Source of the DNA: Ancrocorticia sp052089425
GTDB lineage: Bacteria; Actinomycetota; Actinomycetes; Actinomycetales; Actinomycetaceae
Assembly (NCBI RefSeq): GCF_052089425.1
Contig: NZ_JBQCZW010000006.1
Span: forward strand, 1-64,000
Length of the DNA stretch: 64,000 nucleotides
Direction of reading: 5' to 3'
Made by a program: the position numbers and the translations under genes. Shown here piece after piece: positions 53,672 to 62,673 of this stretch; within the stretch, counting starts at the first letter, position 1, and the number at the start of each line of letters is the position of its first letter. The notes beneath the pieces are model-generated. The model made no database searches. It saw only the letters and a list, made by a program, of their open reading frames with translations, and was not told where the DNA came from.

Positions 53672-54580
53672 TCACTTGATACCGGTAAAGCCGATCGAAT
53701 TCACGATCTTCTTACCCAAGATGGAGAAAAGAATAATGATAGGCAGCGCCGCAACCAGCGTGGCCGCCATCATGGCCGACCAATCCGGAGAACCCTGCGG
53801 AGTCTGCGATCGGAAGATGCCCAGTGCCACGGTCAGTACTCGGACATTTTCGTCCTGGCCAACCAACAACGGCCAGAAGTATTCGTTCCAGGCGTTAATG
53901 AAGGTCAGAACCCCCAACGTGGTGATCGGCGCGCTGGCCATCGGAACGATCACTTTGAAGAACACTCTGAACCGGCTAGCCCCATCAATCATTGCGGCCT
54001 CATCAATCTCCTTAGGGATTCCCAAGAAGAATTGCCTCAGGAAGAAGATGGCGAACGGGGTCATGAAGAACGTGGGAAGAATCAGTCCCGCGAACGAGTT
54101 GAGCAACCCCAGATCCTTCATAAGGACGAAGTTCGGAATGGCTGTGAAGATGGCGGGAACCATGAGCGCCGCGATGAACACGGAGAACACCAGCTCACGG
54201 CGCTTCCACTGGAGCCTGGAAAAGGCGTAGGCGGCCATGGAGGAGAAGAGTACCTGACCGATGGTGACAATGGAGGCCACGATAAAGGAGTTGCGCAGGT
54301 AGAGCCAGAAGTTGATAGAGGCTCCCGCTCCTCCCTGAGCGATCGATTCCTCCGGAGTGGTCAATCCGAACACGCGCCTGTAGGCGTCAAGAGTGGTTTC
54401 TCCGGGCCACAACGCTCCCGGATCCGATATGAGGGATGCGTTTGATGCAAAAGAAGATCGCAGCATCCAGTAGAACGGGAAAAGTGTCAGTAACAGGATA
54501 AGGATGAAACACGCCCAGGCCACGTAATGGCCGATTCCATGCTTCTTGTGATGAAGCTTTTGCTTCGGTTCTTGAGCCAC
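53672..54580 (-). CDS. ABC sugar permease, MalG type
   Basis: A 302-residue inner-membrane permease with six predicted helices (for example VAWACFILILLLTLFPFYWM). The EAA loop, EIDEAAMIDGASRFRVFFKV near 210, contacts the ATPase. It starts with GTG at 54580, preceded by GGAGGG, 9 bp after the MalF-type gene. It ends 8 bp before the binding-protein ATG. It forms the transmembrane pore together with the upstream permease, which is interrupted, so transport may be lost in this strain. Confidence 0.92.
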   Translation of the reverse strand: MAQEPKQKLHHKKHGIGHYVAWACFILILLLTLFPFYWMLRSSFASNASLISDPGALWPGETTLDAYRRVFGLTTPEESIAQGGAGASINFWLYLRNSFIVASIVTIGQVLFSSMAAYAFSRLQWKRRELVFSVFIAALMVPAIFTAIPNFVLMKDLGLLNSFAGLILPTFFMTPFAIFFLRQFFLGIPKEIDEAAMIDGASRFRVFFKVIVPMASAPITTLGVLTFINAWNEYFWPLLVGQDENVRVLTVALGIFRSQTPQGSPDWSAMMAATLVAALPIIILFSILGKKIVNSIGFTGIK

Positions 54581-54589
54581 GGTGCCCTC

Positions 54590-55528
54590 CTACAACTCAT
54601 CCGATTCGTCTGCGCGCATCAACTTCATTTGGACGAGCGAGACGATCATTAATATGACAAACAGGACGATGGCCAACGCGGAAGCGTATCCGAAATCGAG
54701 TTGTCCGAAGGCCAGATCCCAGATGTAGTAGTTGATCACCCGCGTGGCATTAATAGGCCCGCCCTGCGTGGTGACCGAAACCGTGTCGAATATTTGGAAT
54801 GATCCGATCACGGTGACCACCATGACCATGGCAAGCACCGGGCGCAGAAGCGGCAGGGTGATATTGAAGAACTTCCGCCCTTCACCCGCCCCGTCAATAT
54901 CCGCGGCCTCGTACACGGATTGGTTAATCGTTTGCAGGCCAGCGAACACGAGCAGTGCGGTGTAGCCCATGTGCCGCCACACGTTGATAAACGCAACGGT
55001 CGGTATGGCCCACGCCGATTCACCAAAGAACGCGATTTTGTCCAGCCCTATCCAATCAAAGGCCACGTTCACGATGCCCGTTTGGTAATCCATCATGAAG
55101 TACCAAACCAGAGCAACCACCACGTTGGCGATGAAGTATGGCATCAGTGCCACGCCACGCAGGAAGGTGGAATTGGTCAAGCGCTGCATGAGCACCGCAA
55201 GGAAAATAGCGATAATTGTTTGGAAGCCGATATTCAGGAGAACGTAGTACAACGTGACCTTCATGGCGTTCCAGAACAGCGGATCATTGATCAGCCGCTC
55301 GTAATTGTCCAAGCCCACCCACTCTGGCGGGGTCAGAACTTCATATTAGGTGAAAGAGTAATACAAGCCGCGAAGTGCTGGCACAAGGTAAAACAACACC
55401 AAGCCGATTCCGGCCGGAATCAGGAAAACCACGGCGGTGCGTGTATCTTTCCTCAACCGGAATCTGTGGCGCGGCAGCTGGGCCGGGGCCTGTGGCTTTA
55501 CCGGTGCCTGTGGCGTAACAGTTGACAT
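54590..55528 (-). pseudogene. ABC sugar permease, MalF type, interrupted by an in-frame TAA
   Basis: The reading is a complete MalF-type permease except for one TAA at 55346-55348. Before the stop are a charged N-terminus and the first helix (VVFLIPAGIGLVLFYLVPAL, then RGLYYSFT). After it the same frame goes on directly as YEVLTPPEWVGLDNYERL and through the remaining helices, including the EAA loop VYEAADIDGAGEGRKFFNI. No frameshift is needed, so it is a point nonsense mutation or a base-calling error. The ATG at 55528 has AGTAGGA upstream. A GTG at 55318 could in principle restart translation, but the first helix would be lost. Confidence 0.85.
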
Positions 55529-55535
55529 GTCATTC

Positions 55536-57716
55536 CTACTGTCGAATTGTTGAGACGCGGGTGACATCCAGAAGGATCGTCCGCTCTGGATCCAGATCCG
55601 GGAATCGGAATCCCGCGAGAGTCACAATCGAACCGGGAAGGGCAACAGTGCTGCCCCACCATGGCGTGATCGTATGGCTCTCCTCGCGAACTTCGCTCGC
55701 AACGCCGTTCGGCAGGAGTTCCGCCAATTCGTAGCGAGCATCGGCCGCGAGGCCAGGAAGGCACAGTGGTGGGGTGGGCCGCTGCGCCGAGGTGGTCATG
55801 CGAGTCAGGGCATAGATTGCCCTGTCCCCGCTTTGGGACACCACACCGTGGATCCACCAGCCACGGTCTGGATGGTCGGCGTGCACAACACGCCCCGTGT
55901 GCAGCATCTGCCGCAGTTCTTTGTGGAGGCTCACCCATGCCGCCAGATCGCGGCGCTCCTGCTGGGTTGTGGCCGTAATATCCCACTCGATACCCATATG
56001 GGAGAACATCGCAGTGGACGCACGCAACGTGAGGCTCGAGGTTCGCTCCGTTGTGTGAGAAGTTGGGGAAGCCACATGGGATCCCACAAGCTCTGGCGGT
56101 AGGAGAAGGGCCGTGCCAGCTTCGATCAGTTGCCGTTCGATGGGATCAATGCAGTCCGATCCCCACACGCGAACCGCCCGTTCCATAATGCCTAGATCGA
56201 TGCGCCCACCGCCGCCGGCGCACGATTCAATCTCTAGTTCAGGGTGGGCAGCGAGTACCGCGTCCATCAGGGCATATGTTGCGAGAGTTTGGGCATGATA
56301 GGCGGGAAGGCCAGTGCGGGGAGAGACTGCCTCATTAAGGTCCCTGTTAAAGTCCCACTTGATGTAATCGATCTGGGTGCTCGCAAGAACTCGAAGAATG
56401 GAATCCCGGATAAAGGCGAAGGCCTCAGGATTGGTGAGATCAATGACCTGTTGGTTGCGTGATTCGCGCGGGCGGTGAGTGGCTGGACTCAGGATCCAGT
56501 CCGGGTGAGCGCGAGCAGCTTCCGAATCCGGGTTGATCATTTCAGGTTCGAACCACAATCCGAACTCCATGCCGTGGGCGTGAACGATATCCGATAGCGG
56601 ATTGAGCCCATTGGGCCACACCTCCTGAGAGATGTGCCAGTCCCCCAAACCCATCGTGTCATCGCGGCGTGAACCGAACCAGCCATCGTCCAGCACAAAC
56701 CTCTCCACGCCTGTTTCCGCTGCTGCATCAACCAGCGCTCGCAGGCGCGGCATTGAGTGATCGAAATACACGGCTTCCCACGCATTGAGCGTCACCGGAC
56801 GCGGCTTAGAAGGGTAGTGGGAAAGCGAACGAACATAGTCATGGAAGCGAGCTGAGGCCTGATCCAGCCCGTCGCCCCACGTACCGTAAATCCACGGTGT
56901 CTCGTATGTTTCGCCCGCGCCCAGAACAACTTCGCCGGGCATGAGGAATTCTCCGGCAAGAAGGCACTGGACGCCCTGATGGTTCTTTTCTGCCACCGTT
57001 CGGGTGTTGCCTGACCATCCCACGTGAACGTAGTGAACGCCACCGTTGCGCCACCCCGTACTGGGGGCGCACGTCCCGTGAATCGTGGAGGTTGAATGCC
57101 CCCTCGCGATCCGCAGGGTGCGATCATGGGTACCGATCGTCAACTCGTGGGTCTGCGTATCGCGTTCGCGCAGATGATGCCCGGTTTGATCAATGACCTG
57201 CGATTCCTCAGCCGGGGTGGGCAGTGCCACCAGAAGCGAATCAAGCGAATAGGGGTGGGAGAAGTCAGTGACGGTATTCGTTAGCGCCGCACGCGTTTTC
57301 AACAAGCCACTAGGAGTGAGGTGCAGCGTGAGGCTTAACTCCAGTCCGGCTTCCTCATCGATACTGGTGATCGCGGCGTGTGACGGCGCCCCATCCGTGC
57401 CGTAGCCATCCGCCACTACGTCCATCGGGACGAACCGGCTGAACTGTGCGAGGCCGTTTCGTGAGCCGACTAGTCCGGGGGTACCGATCCATCCTTCACT
57501 TTGTTGAGGCACCAAAGAAACACGCGGTGGCACATCGGAATCGGAATTGTAAGTTGAAGGCACACAAACCGCGGCGAACGCTTGGCAATCGGCGTCTGTG
57601 AGGAGCCCCAGATCAGACCCCCAGTAGAGGACTTTAGCCCCGGATTCCTCGCTAATATCGAGCAAGACGGACGTGCCACCGCGCCGGAGGTGAAGATGCT
57701 GCCGAAGTTTTGTCAA
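55536..57716 (-). CDS. Alpha-galactosidase, GH36
   Basis: A 726-residue cytoplasmic glycoside hydrolase releasing galactose from melibiose, raffinose and similar sugars. The layout is that of GH36: an N-terminal beta-sandwich, a barrel and a C-terminal beta domain. The nucleophile is Asp455 in IKWDFNRD and the acid/base is Asp521 in GSDCIDP. Other signatures are VLDDGWFGSRRDD and ESCAGGGGRIDLGIM. The length matches the 720-740-residue bacterial tetrameric enzymes. No signal peptide is seen, so substrate must be imported first by the downstream ABC genes. The start is TTG at 57716, with GGGGCGG upstream. It is the first gene of the operon and divergent from the ROK regulator. Confidence 0.95.
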   Translation of the reverse strand: MTKLRQHLHLRRGGTSVLLDISEESGAKVLYWGSDLGLLTDADCQAFAAVCVPSTYNSDSDVPPRVSLVPQQSEGWIGTPGLVGSRNGLAQFSRFVPMDVVADGYGTDGAPSHAAITSIDEEAGLELSLTLHLTPSGLLKTRAALTNTVTDFSHPYSLDSLLVALPTPAEESQVIDQTGHHLRERDTQTHELTIGTHDRTLRIARGHSTSTIHGTCAPSTGWRNGGVHYVHVGWSGNTRTVAEKNHQGVQCLLAGEFLMPGEVVLGAGETYETPWIYGTWGDGLDQASARFHDYVRSLSHYPSKPRPVTLNAWEAVYFDHSMPRLRALVDAAAETGVERFVLDDGWFGSRRDDTMGLGDWHISQEVWPNGLNPLSDIVHAHGMEFGLWFEPEMINPDSEAARAHPDWILSPATHRPRESRNQQVIDLTNPEAFAFIRDSILRVLASTQIDYIKWDFNRDLNEAVSPRTGLPAYHAQTLATYALMDAVLAAHPELEIESCAGGGGRIDLGIMERAVRVWGSDCIDPIERQLIEAGTALLLPPELVGSHVASPTSHTTERTSSLTLRASTAMFSHMGIEWDITATTQQERRDLAAWVSLHKELRQMLHTGRVVHADHPDRGWWIHGVVSQSGDRAIYALTRMTTSAQRPTPPLCLPGLAADARYELAELLPNGVASEVREESHTITPWWGSTVALPGSIVTLAGFRFPDLDPERTILLDVTRVSTIRQ

Positions 57717-57949
57717 TTGAACCGCCCCTAGGTGTGGCGCGATGGTGGCGTCAGTGCTCCATCACGCTAACTTTCTTTCATTAACTAACATAGTAAACCG
57801 ATCGGCGAGCCAACTCAAGGCCAGTTCGGGAGAAGTTCCCCCAACACGGTCCCGATCTTTTCCACATTCGACCGCCCGGCGAAGAGACTTCTTTCTCTCC
57901 GGAACATACAATGGCATCGTCCGTATTATGTATTTCTGGGAGGTCAATC

Positions 57950-59119
57950 GTGCTTCGTTTGTATGAGGATTCAGCACTTGCAATCGCTGCCCATATCCTC
58001 ACCGCTGGCCCAATCTCCCGCGCTGGAGCGGGCAGGGATCTTGACCTGTCAGCGGCAACACTCACCCGGCTGGTCCGCCCACTCGTCGATTCGCACTTGG
58101 TCAACGATTCTCAGGCTGGCACTCCCCTATCAGGGATTGGTAGGCCAACTCAGCTCCTTGAGATACCAGCCTCCGAGCATCACTTCATCGGAGTTAACCT
58201 GACTGCCGATGTCACATACGGAGTGCTGACAGATGCGCGCGCCAACCCGATCGTCTCCCTGTCGCAGCCACTTGATTCGCGCGAACCGGAAGCGGTTGCC
58301 CACACCATCGACAGTCTGATCGACGAACTGTGCGCCCAAAACGGAGCAGCCGCTGAGGAACTTGACGGCATTGGCATTTCCGCTGGCGGACACATCGCAC
58401 ACAGAAAGGTAATCGAAAGCAGGTTCCTCGGGTGGCAGGACGTTGACCTCCCATCGCTCGTGAAGGCCAGCAGCACCACGCCCACTTACCTGCTGAACGA
58501 TATCGTTGCGCTCACCACGCTGGAGCAGTGGTTCGGGCTGGGGCGTAGCGCCCCGAATTTCCTCATCGCAACTGTTGGTGCGGGTATCGGCCACGGCATC
58601 GTCCACAACCGTCGCGCTGTGCCGAGCGTGTTCGAAGGCTATAGCCCTACCAGTCATCTACCTTTAGCTAGAGCGAAGGGCCTGTGCCAGTACGGTCATG
58701 TTGGCTGCGCGAACGGTGTTCTCACAACCCCGGCCGTGTTGGCCCGAGCATCCGGCGCCCGCTCCATTCTCCACGTGAATTCCGGACCTGATTCTCTTGA
58801 TGAGCTGATCGCGCTTGCCGAAGGCGGGGACCCCACCTGTCAATTCGCCATCGCCGAATTTGGAACGAACATGGCCACCTACGTCCAGACCGTGGCAGGA
58901 GCAGCGATGGTCATCGATGTGATTCTTGACGGTGAAGCCATCACCCTGCTGGACACCCCGTGGGCTAGCACCTTCACGGAGCATCTCGCGGAGTTCAAGA
59001 GCCCGAATCTGCCCGGGCTCAACGTCCACACCCGCTCCGGCACGTTTGACCGCTGGGCACGTGGCGCGGCGACGGGCGCGATTATCTCCTGGTTGGAAAG
59101 TCAAGTAACTGGCGCATAG
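57950..59119 (+). CDS. ROK-family transcriptional regulator
   Basis: A 389-residue repressor. It has an N-terminal winged helix (ALAIAAHILTAGPISRAG and LSAATLTRLVRPLVDSHLV, about residues 8-55) and a C-terminal sugar-kinase-like ROK domain (IGVNLTADVTYG and NDIVALTTLEQW). The zinc motif, normally CxCGxxGC, is present only in altered form as CQYGHVGC, so zinc binding is doubtful. The GTG at 57950 is chosen because GGGAGGT lies at ideal distance; an ATG at 57911 has no ribosome binding site, and TATTAT at 57923-57928 between the two could be the -10 box. It is divergent from the alpha-galactosidase operon, which it probably represses until sugar binds. Confidence 0.88.
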   Translation: MLRLYEDSALAIAAHILTAGPISRAGAGRDLDLSAATLTRLVRPLVDSHLVNDSQAGTPLSGIGRPTQLLEIPASEHHFIGVNLTADVTYGVLTDARANPIVSLSQPLDSREPEAVAHTIDSLIDELCAQNGAAAEELDGIGISAGGHIAHRKVIESRFLGWQDVDLPSLVKASSTTPTYLLNDIVALTTLEQWFGLGRSAPNFLIATVGAGIGHGIVHNRRAVPSVFEGYSPTSHLPLARAKGLCQYGHVGCANGVLTTPAVLARASGARSILHVNSGPDSLDELIALAEGGDPTCQFAIAEFGTNMATYVQTVAGAAMVIDVILDGEAITLLDTPWASTFTEHLAEFKSPNLPGLNVHTRSGTFDRWARGAATGAIISWLESQVTGA

Positions 59120-59764
59120 CACCCTGTAGCGTCACAGTCGCACAAGTAGCTGCGTCTATATCAGCTTGATTTCGTATAAATGCTGTCAAGAAGAAGCTTG
59201 TTCCCATCGCGACTCAGCGAAGAATGCATCGGCGAAAACTAGGATTTCTTCGTCCGAAGGTCCGAGGAACCGCATTGCCCCGCCGGAACATCCTGCGAGT
59301 AGCGCGAGAGCACTCGCAGTAACGGTTGCGGTGGCAGTGCGTCGGAGGTGACCGGATTAGAGCCGACCCGACCGAAGTGGCACCTGCATTTTTCTTGTCA
59401 TCATCGACCTCGTGTTCCGTGCCAACGCCGCTGGCGTCCGCAGTTTGCGCTCTTCCCGTGACTTAATCCTACGGTAACCGAATATTACCAGTTACGCTGG
59501 AAGCGAAACGAGGGCAGCGCATGTGCTTGACCACACCCACCTGTCACCACACGCCGATACACGGAGTGCACAGCCCTTTTCGGAACGTGTGTCCGGGTTC
59601 GGGTGAGTGGACGGTTCCGGTTGGTATCGAATCTGGTGTGACGACGGCGGGGGCGTGCGTACGTACGTGAGGTTCCGTCGTCGTCGTACCAAAAGCTACC
59701 GCGTGACGGCCATCACTGTAGAATTGGTGAATCTGGAGCTCGGAACTACGAGGAAGGACCTCAC
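59120..59764. other. Long intergenic region with a lipoprotein remnant
   Basis: Apart from the broken lipoprotein gene on the minus strand (59186-59404), no gene is recognised here. Features seen are GACGACGG near 59642 with its complement CCGTCGTC near 59682 as a loose inverted repeat around CGTACGTACG, and a TAGAAT near 59717 that may be the -10 box of the gene starting at 59765. Confidence 0.45.
59186..59404 (-). pseudogene. Small lipoprotein gene broken by an in-frame TAA
   Basis: On the minus strand GAGGTCG is followed by ATGATG (59404/59401) and a frame starting MTRKMQVPLRSGRL. It is stopped by TAA at codon 15 (59357-59359). The same frame then continues as SGHLRRTATATVTASALA, a hydrophobic stretch and the lipobox LLAGC with Cys38. 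It ends after GPSDEEILVFADAFFAES and WEQASS at a TGA. Charged residues, hydrophobic core and lipobox in the right order make chance unlikely. No usable start codon lies between the TAA and the signal core. The protein family is unknown. The whole would be only about 70 residues, so it may also be a fragment of a once longer gene. Confidence 0.45.
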
Positions 59765-60748
59765 ATGACCACACAGCCAGGCGAACGGCAGCCAATTGAG
59801 TTGACCCCGCAGGTAGAGGATCGCGCCCGGGGCGTACTTCTTGCCTCCGCGTGCGGAGATGCGCTGGGAGTCCCCTACGAGTTTGCTAAGCCCCCCAAGC
59901 ACCCCGAAATGATCGGTGGGGGGCTCGGGCCTTATGATCCGGGCGAATGGTCGGACGATACCCAGATGGCGGCGTGTATCGCGCAGGGAATCTCGGGCGG
60001 CGCTTCCCTCCTCAAGGATTCCACGCTGGATGTGATCGCTGACAACTTCATGACGTGGCTGCGTGAAGGAGCCTCCGATGTGGGCACACAAACTCGCGCG
60101 GTGCTGGGAGCCTACGATGATTTCGCTGGCTCTCCATCCGGCAAGCTCAAGAAGGCCGCCCGCGCCTATTCGGAGCAGACAGACCGGGCAGCTGGCAATG
60201 GAGCCCTCATGCGCACCGCGCCCGTGGCACTCGCCTACCTCGATTCTCCCATCGCGACCGCTCAGGCAGCTGTGGCCGTTGCCGGCCTCACCCACGACGA
60301 TCAGCTGGTGGATGAGTCCTGCATCCTGTGGACCGAAGCTGTCCGCAACGCGGTGGTGACAGGCGACATCGCTATCCGCCCCGGCATTGAGCTTCTCCGC
60401 TCAGAGTCCCAGGATTACTGGGTCAAGGCGATAGACGATGCGGAAGCTGGGAACCTCAACGCTCATCAGAACGGCTTCACGGTGGGCGCGCTCCAGTGCT
60501 CATGGAACGCCGTGTGTTCCGTGTCCGAAGTTGAAGGCGTGGAAGCCATCCAATTGGGCATCGAGAACGCGGTGAGGCTGGGAGCGGATACCGATACGAT
60601 CGCCGCGATTGCCGGAAGCCTTCTTGGCGCCGCGTGGGGAGCCAGCTGCGTACCAACTGTGTGGCGCGAGGCCGTACACGGGTGGCCGGGACTGACCGGT
60701 GATCAGTACGCGGACCTTGCGTTGACCATCATCGGTGGCGGTAACTAA
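59765..60748 (+). CDS. ADP-ribosylglycohydrolase family protein
   Basis: A 327-residue protein of the DraG/ARH fold, which removes ADP-ribose from proteins or related substrates using a binuclear Mg site. It shows RARGVLLASACGDALGVPYE near the start. The metal motifs are WSDDTQMAACIA near 65 and GADTDTIAAIAGSLLGAAWG near 275. The target is unknown; no DraT, ADP-ribosyltransferase or nitrogenase gene is near. The ATG at 59765 has GGAAGGACC upstream. The gene ends 17 bp before the convergent ABC-class ATPase gene, in whose 3' end a hairpin can terminate both. Confidence 0.88.
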   Translation: MTTQPGERQPIELTPQVEDRARGVLLASACGDALGVPYEFAKPPKHPEMIGGGLGPYDPGEWSDDTQMAACIAQGISGGASLLKDSTLDVIADNFMTWLREGASDVGTQTRAVLGAYDDFAGSPSGKLKKAARAYSEQTDRAAGNGALMRTAPVALAYLDSPIATAQAAVAVAGLTHDDQLVDESCILWTEAVRNAVVTGDIAIRPGIELLRSESQDYWVKAIDDAEAGNLNAHQNGFTVGALQCSWNAVCSVSEVEGVEAIQLGIENAVRLGADTDTIAAIAGSLLGAAWGASCVPTVWREAVHGWPGLTGDQYADLALTIIGGGN

Positions 60749-60765
60749 ACGGCACGAGCCAGAAA

Positions 60766-62547
60766 CTAGGCCAGATTCAGCCCTCGGTACCTGTTCAATG
60801 CCGCGCCTACATCGATCGGGCGCGGCATTGTCAGATTGGCTGGCCATTGGCGCGCCCCGTAGGCGGTGAGAGCACCAAGGCCCTGCCCCTCAAGGAGTTC
60901 CCCGATCTGGGCAGTAAGAGACGCAATGGAAGCGTCACCATCGGCCGTGTGTTCGAGGATCCCCCGAATTGCCCACGCGATCGCCTCGGCCTGTCCGCCC
61001 TCCACGATTTGCTCAATATCTGATACGTCAATGCGCTGCTTATCCAGCTGGATCGCATCGCGCCCGAACACCTTGGTCTTGGGCCGATCCCCCTTCTTTG
61101 AGCCCCGCAGCACGCGCCGCGCCGCTGTTTTGGGGAAGCTCGCCTCATCGGAGCGCTCACGCGGCTGGGAGGCCACGACGGCGCGCGCCTTGTCCGTCAC
61201 GTCGAAGCAGCGATAGGTATCCATCATGAGCACGCGATCGGCCACGTCCAGATAATCGCCGGAGCCACCCATCACCATGATGGTGGAGATGCCGCGATCA
61301 GCAGCGAGTGCCCCGATTCGGTCCACGAGCGGCGTGATCGGTTCCTTTTCCGCGTGGACGAGCTCGCGCATACGCGAATCACGGATCAAGAGGTTGGTGG
61401 CGGAGGTGTCCTCATCCAGAAGCAGCAGCTTCGCTCCCAGTTCGGCGGCCTCCATGATCGAGGCGGCCTGTGAGGTGGAACCCGAAGCGTTTTCGGTGGA
61501 GAACACCGTGGTGTCCGCACCTTGGGGCAGGTGCGCGATGAACGGGGACACATCCACGCCGGTTACCGAACGCCCGTCCGCGGCCCGCACCTTCATGGCG
61601 GTGCGCACCGTGGCAACAAGCTCGCGCCCGTCCCCACGAATGTGCGCGTACACCCCGCGCTGCAACGCGCTCAGCAGGGTGGATTTACCGTGGTATCCGC
61701 CGCCCACGATCACCGTAATCCCCGGCTTCAGGGCCATTCCGGCCACTTCGCCCGCATGCGGCAACTCCACAGCCTCCCGCAATGATTCGGGAGATTCGAA
61801 AGCAACGGCCTCCCCCATCGGCAGCTCGGATACCCCCGAACGGCGCGGCAGCACCGCCCCGTTGGCCACGAAGCCGATCCAGCCGCGTTCGGCCAGCACT
61901 CCCTGCAGCGCTTGGTAATCCTCATAGGTGGCAACGTGGGCGCGCAGCCGCTCTAGATACTCCGCCGCCCCTTCCGGTGCGAAGTCCAGAGTTTCCATGA
62001 CGATGTCCGGCACATCGTGATCAAAGATCTCCGCAGCCGTATGCCCCATGATGGTGCGCCCGCGTGCCGGCATCTGTACCTGAAAGCGCAGTTCAATCTG
62101 ATCGGCGCTCACCGTGCACGCCGAGCGCACGAGGATCTCTTGCCCCGGCCGAGCAATCGTCACCGTGCCGGGCTTGGTGAACCGCCCAATATTGGTTTCG
62201 AAGGCACGATTAAGGAAATCCGCCACCCCAACGCGACCGTCGCCCCCGACGATCAGATCGGCGGGAATGCCCATGGCCTCAGGCGTGGCCGTGACCCGAC
62301 AGCTGGAGGGCGGGGCGAAGGGATCAGCCTGCACGCGATCGATGGCCAGTGTGAAGGGACCGTAATCCCAGTCCCCGATCAGGGACTTGTAGGACCCGTA
62401 GTTTCGCCCGTCCAGCCGGTGCAGCGATTCGATCAGTTCATCGTCCAGGCCCTCGCGGCGGCGGGGCGGCCTGTTCGCGTACGCCGGATCTTGGCTCCGG
62501 CCACCTGTTCGGTGCCCCTGATGTGAACGGTTCTGGCCATAACTCAT
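60766..62547 (-). CDS. ABC-class ATPase domain protein (COG3044 type)
   Basis: A 593-residue predicted ATPase with the family's N-terminal signature LHRLDGRNYGSYKSLIGDW and WDYGPFTLAIDRVQADPFAP. The Walker A is VGGGYHGKSTLL near 281-289, the signature-like region is SGSTSQAASIMEA, and the Walker B is LLLLDEDTSATNLLIRDSRM. There are no transmembrane segments, so it is not a transporter subunit. The cellular role of this family is not established. The start is ATG at 62547; the N-terminal 28 residues are rich in Arg, Gly and Gln. It stands alone between ackA and the ADP-ribosylglycohydrolase gene. Confidence 0.85.
   Translation of the reverse strand: MSYGQNRSHQGHRTGGRSQDPAYANRPPRRREGLDDELIESLHRLDGRNYGSYKSLIGDWDYGPFTLAIDRVQADPFAPPSSCRVTATPEAMGIPADLIVGGDGRVGVADFLNRAFETNIGRFTKPGTVTIARPGQEILVRSACTVSADQIELRFQVQMPARGRTIMGHTAAEIFDHDVPDIVMETLDFAPEGAAEYLERLRAHVATYEDYQALQGVLAERGWIGFVANGAVLPRRSGVSELPMGEAVAFESPESLREAVELPHAGEVAGMALKPGITVIVGGGYHGKSTLLSALQRGVYAHIRGDGRELVATVRTAMKVRAADGRSVTGVDVSPFIAHLPQGADTTVFSTENASGSTSQAASIMEAAELGAKLLLLDEDTSATNLLIRDSRMRELVHAEKEPITPLVDRIGALAADRGISTIMVMGGSGDYLDVADRVLMMDTYRCFDVTDKARAVVASQPRERSDEASFPKTAARRVLRGSKKGDRPKTKVFGRDAIQLDKQRIDVSDIEQIVEGGQAEAIAWAIRGILEHTADGDASIASLTAQIGELLEGQGLGALTAYGARQWPANLTMPRPIDVGAALNRYRGLNLA
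60796..60830. terminator. Hairpin inside the 3' end of the ABC-class ATPase gene
   Basis: CAATGCCGCGC (60796-60806) and GCGCGGCATTG (60820-60830) form a perfect 11-bp stem with a 13-nt loop. Transcripts of the convergent ADP-ribosylglycohydrolase gene would reach it 48 bp past their stop codon, so it may serve as terminator for that gene. Confidence 0.45.
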
Positions 62548-62622
62548 GACCCCAGCCTAGACGCACCCGCCCGAAGCCTCCCTGCCGCAGCACCAAACGG
62601 TGACGAATCTAGCGCAGAGCCA

Positions 62623-62657
62623 GTGATGGGGCCAAGCCACCGGCCCAGCCCCATCAC
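62623..62657 (-). terminator. Hairpin terminator after ackA
   Basis: A 10-bp perfect inverted repeat, GTGATGGGGC (62623-62632) and GCCCCATCAC (62648-62657), with a 15-nt loop, 16 bp past the ackA stop on the minus strand. Confidence 0.65.
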
Positions 62658-62673
62658 CTCACCCGCGCCCGTA

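Noticed and set aside
55346..59359. Recoding of TAA as a sense codon to explain the two in-frame TAA codons
   Set aside because: TAA is used as a normal stop elsewhere (for example pfk and the ADP-ribosylglycohydrolase gene), and no recoding element is visible; mutation or error is simpler.
43995..59690. Repeated GTC/GAC triplet runs in several places (for example near 44010, 17537 and 59680) as a dispersed repeat family
   Set aside because: Most other instances are Asp/Glu-rich or Val codon runs inside genes and the flanks are not alike; chance and codon use explain them.
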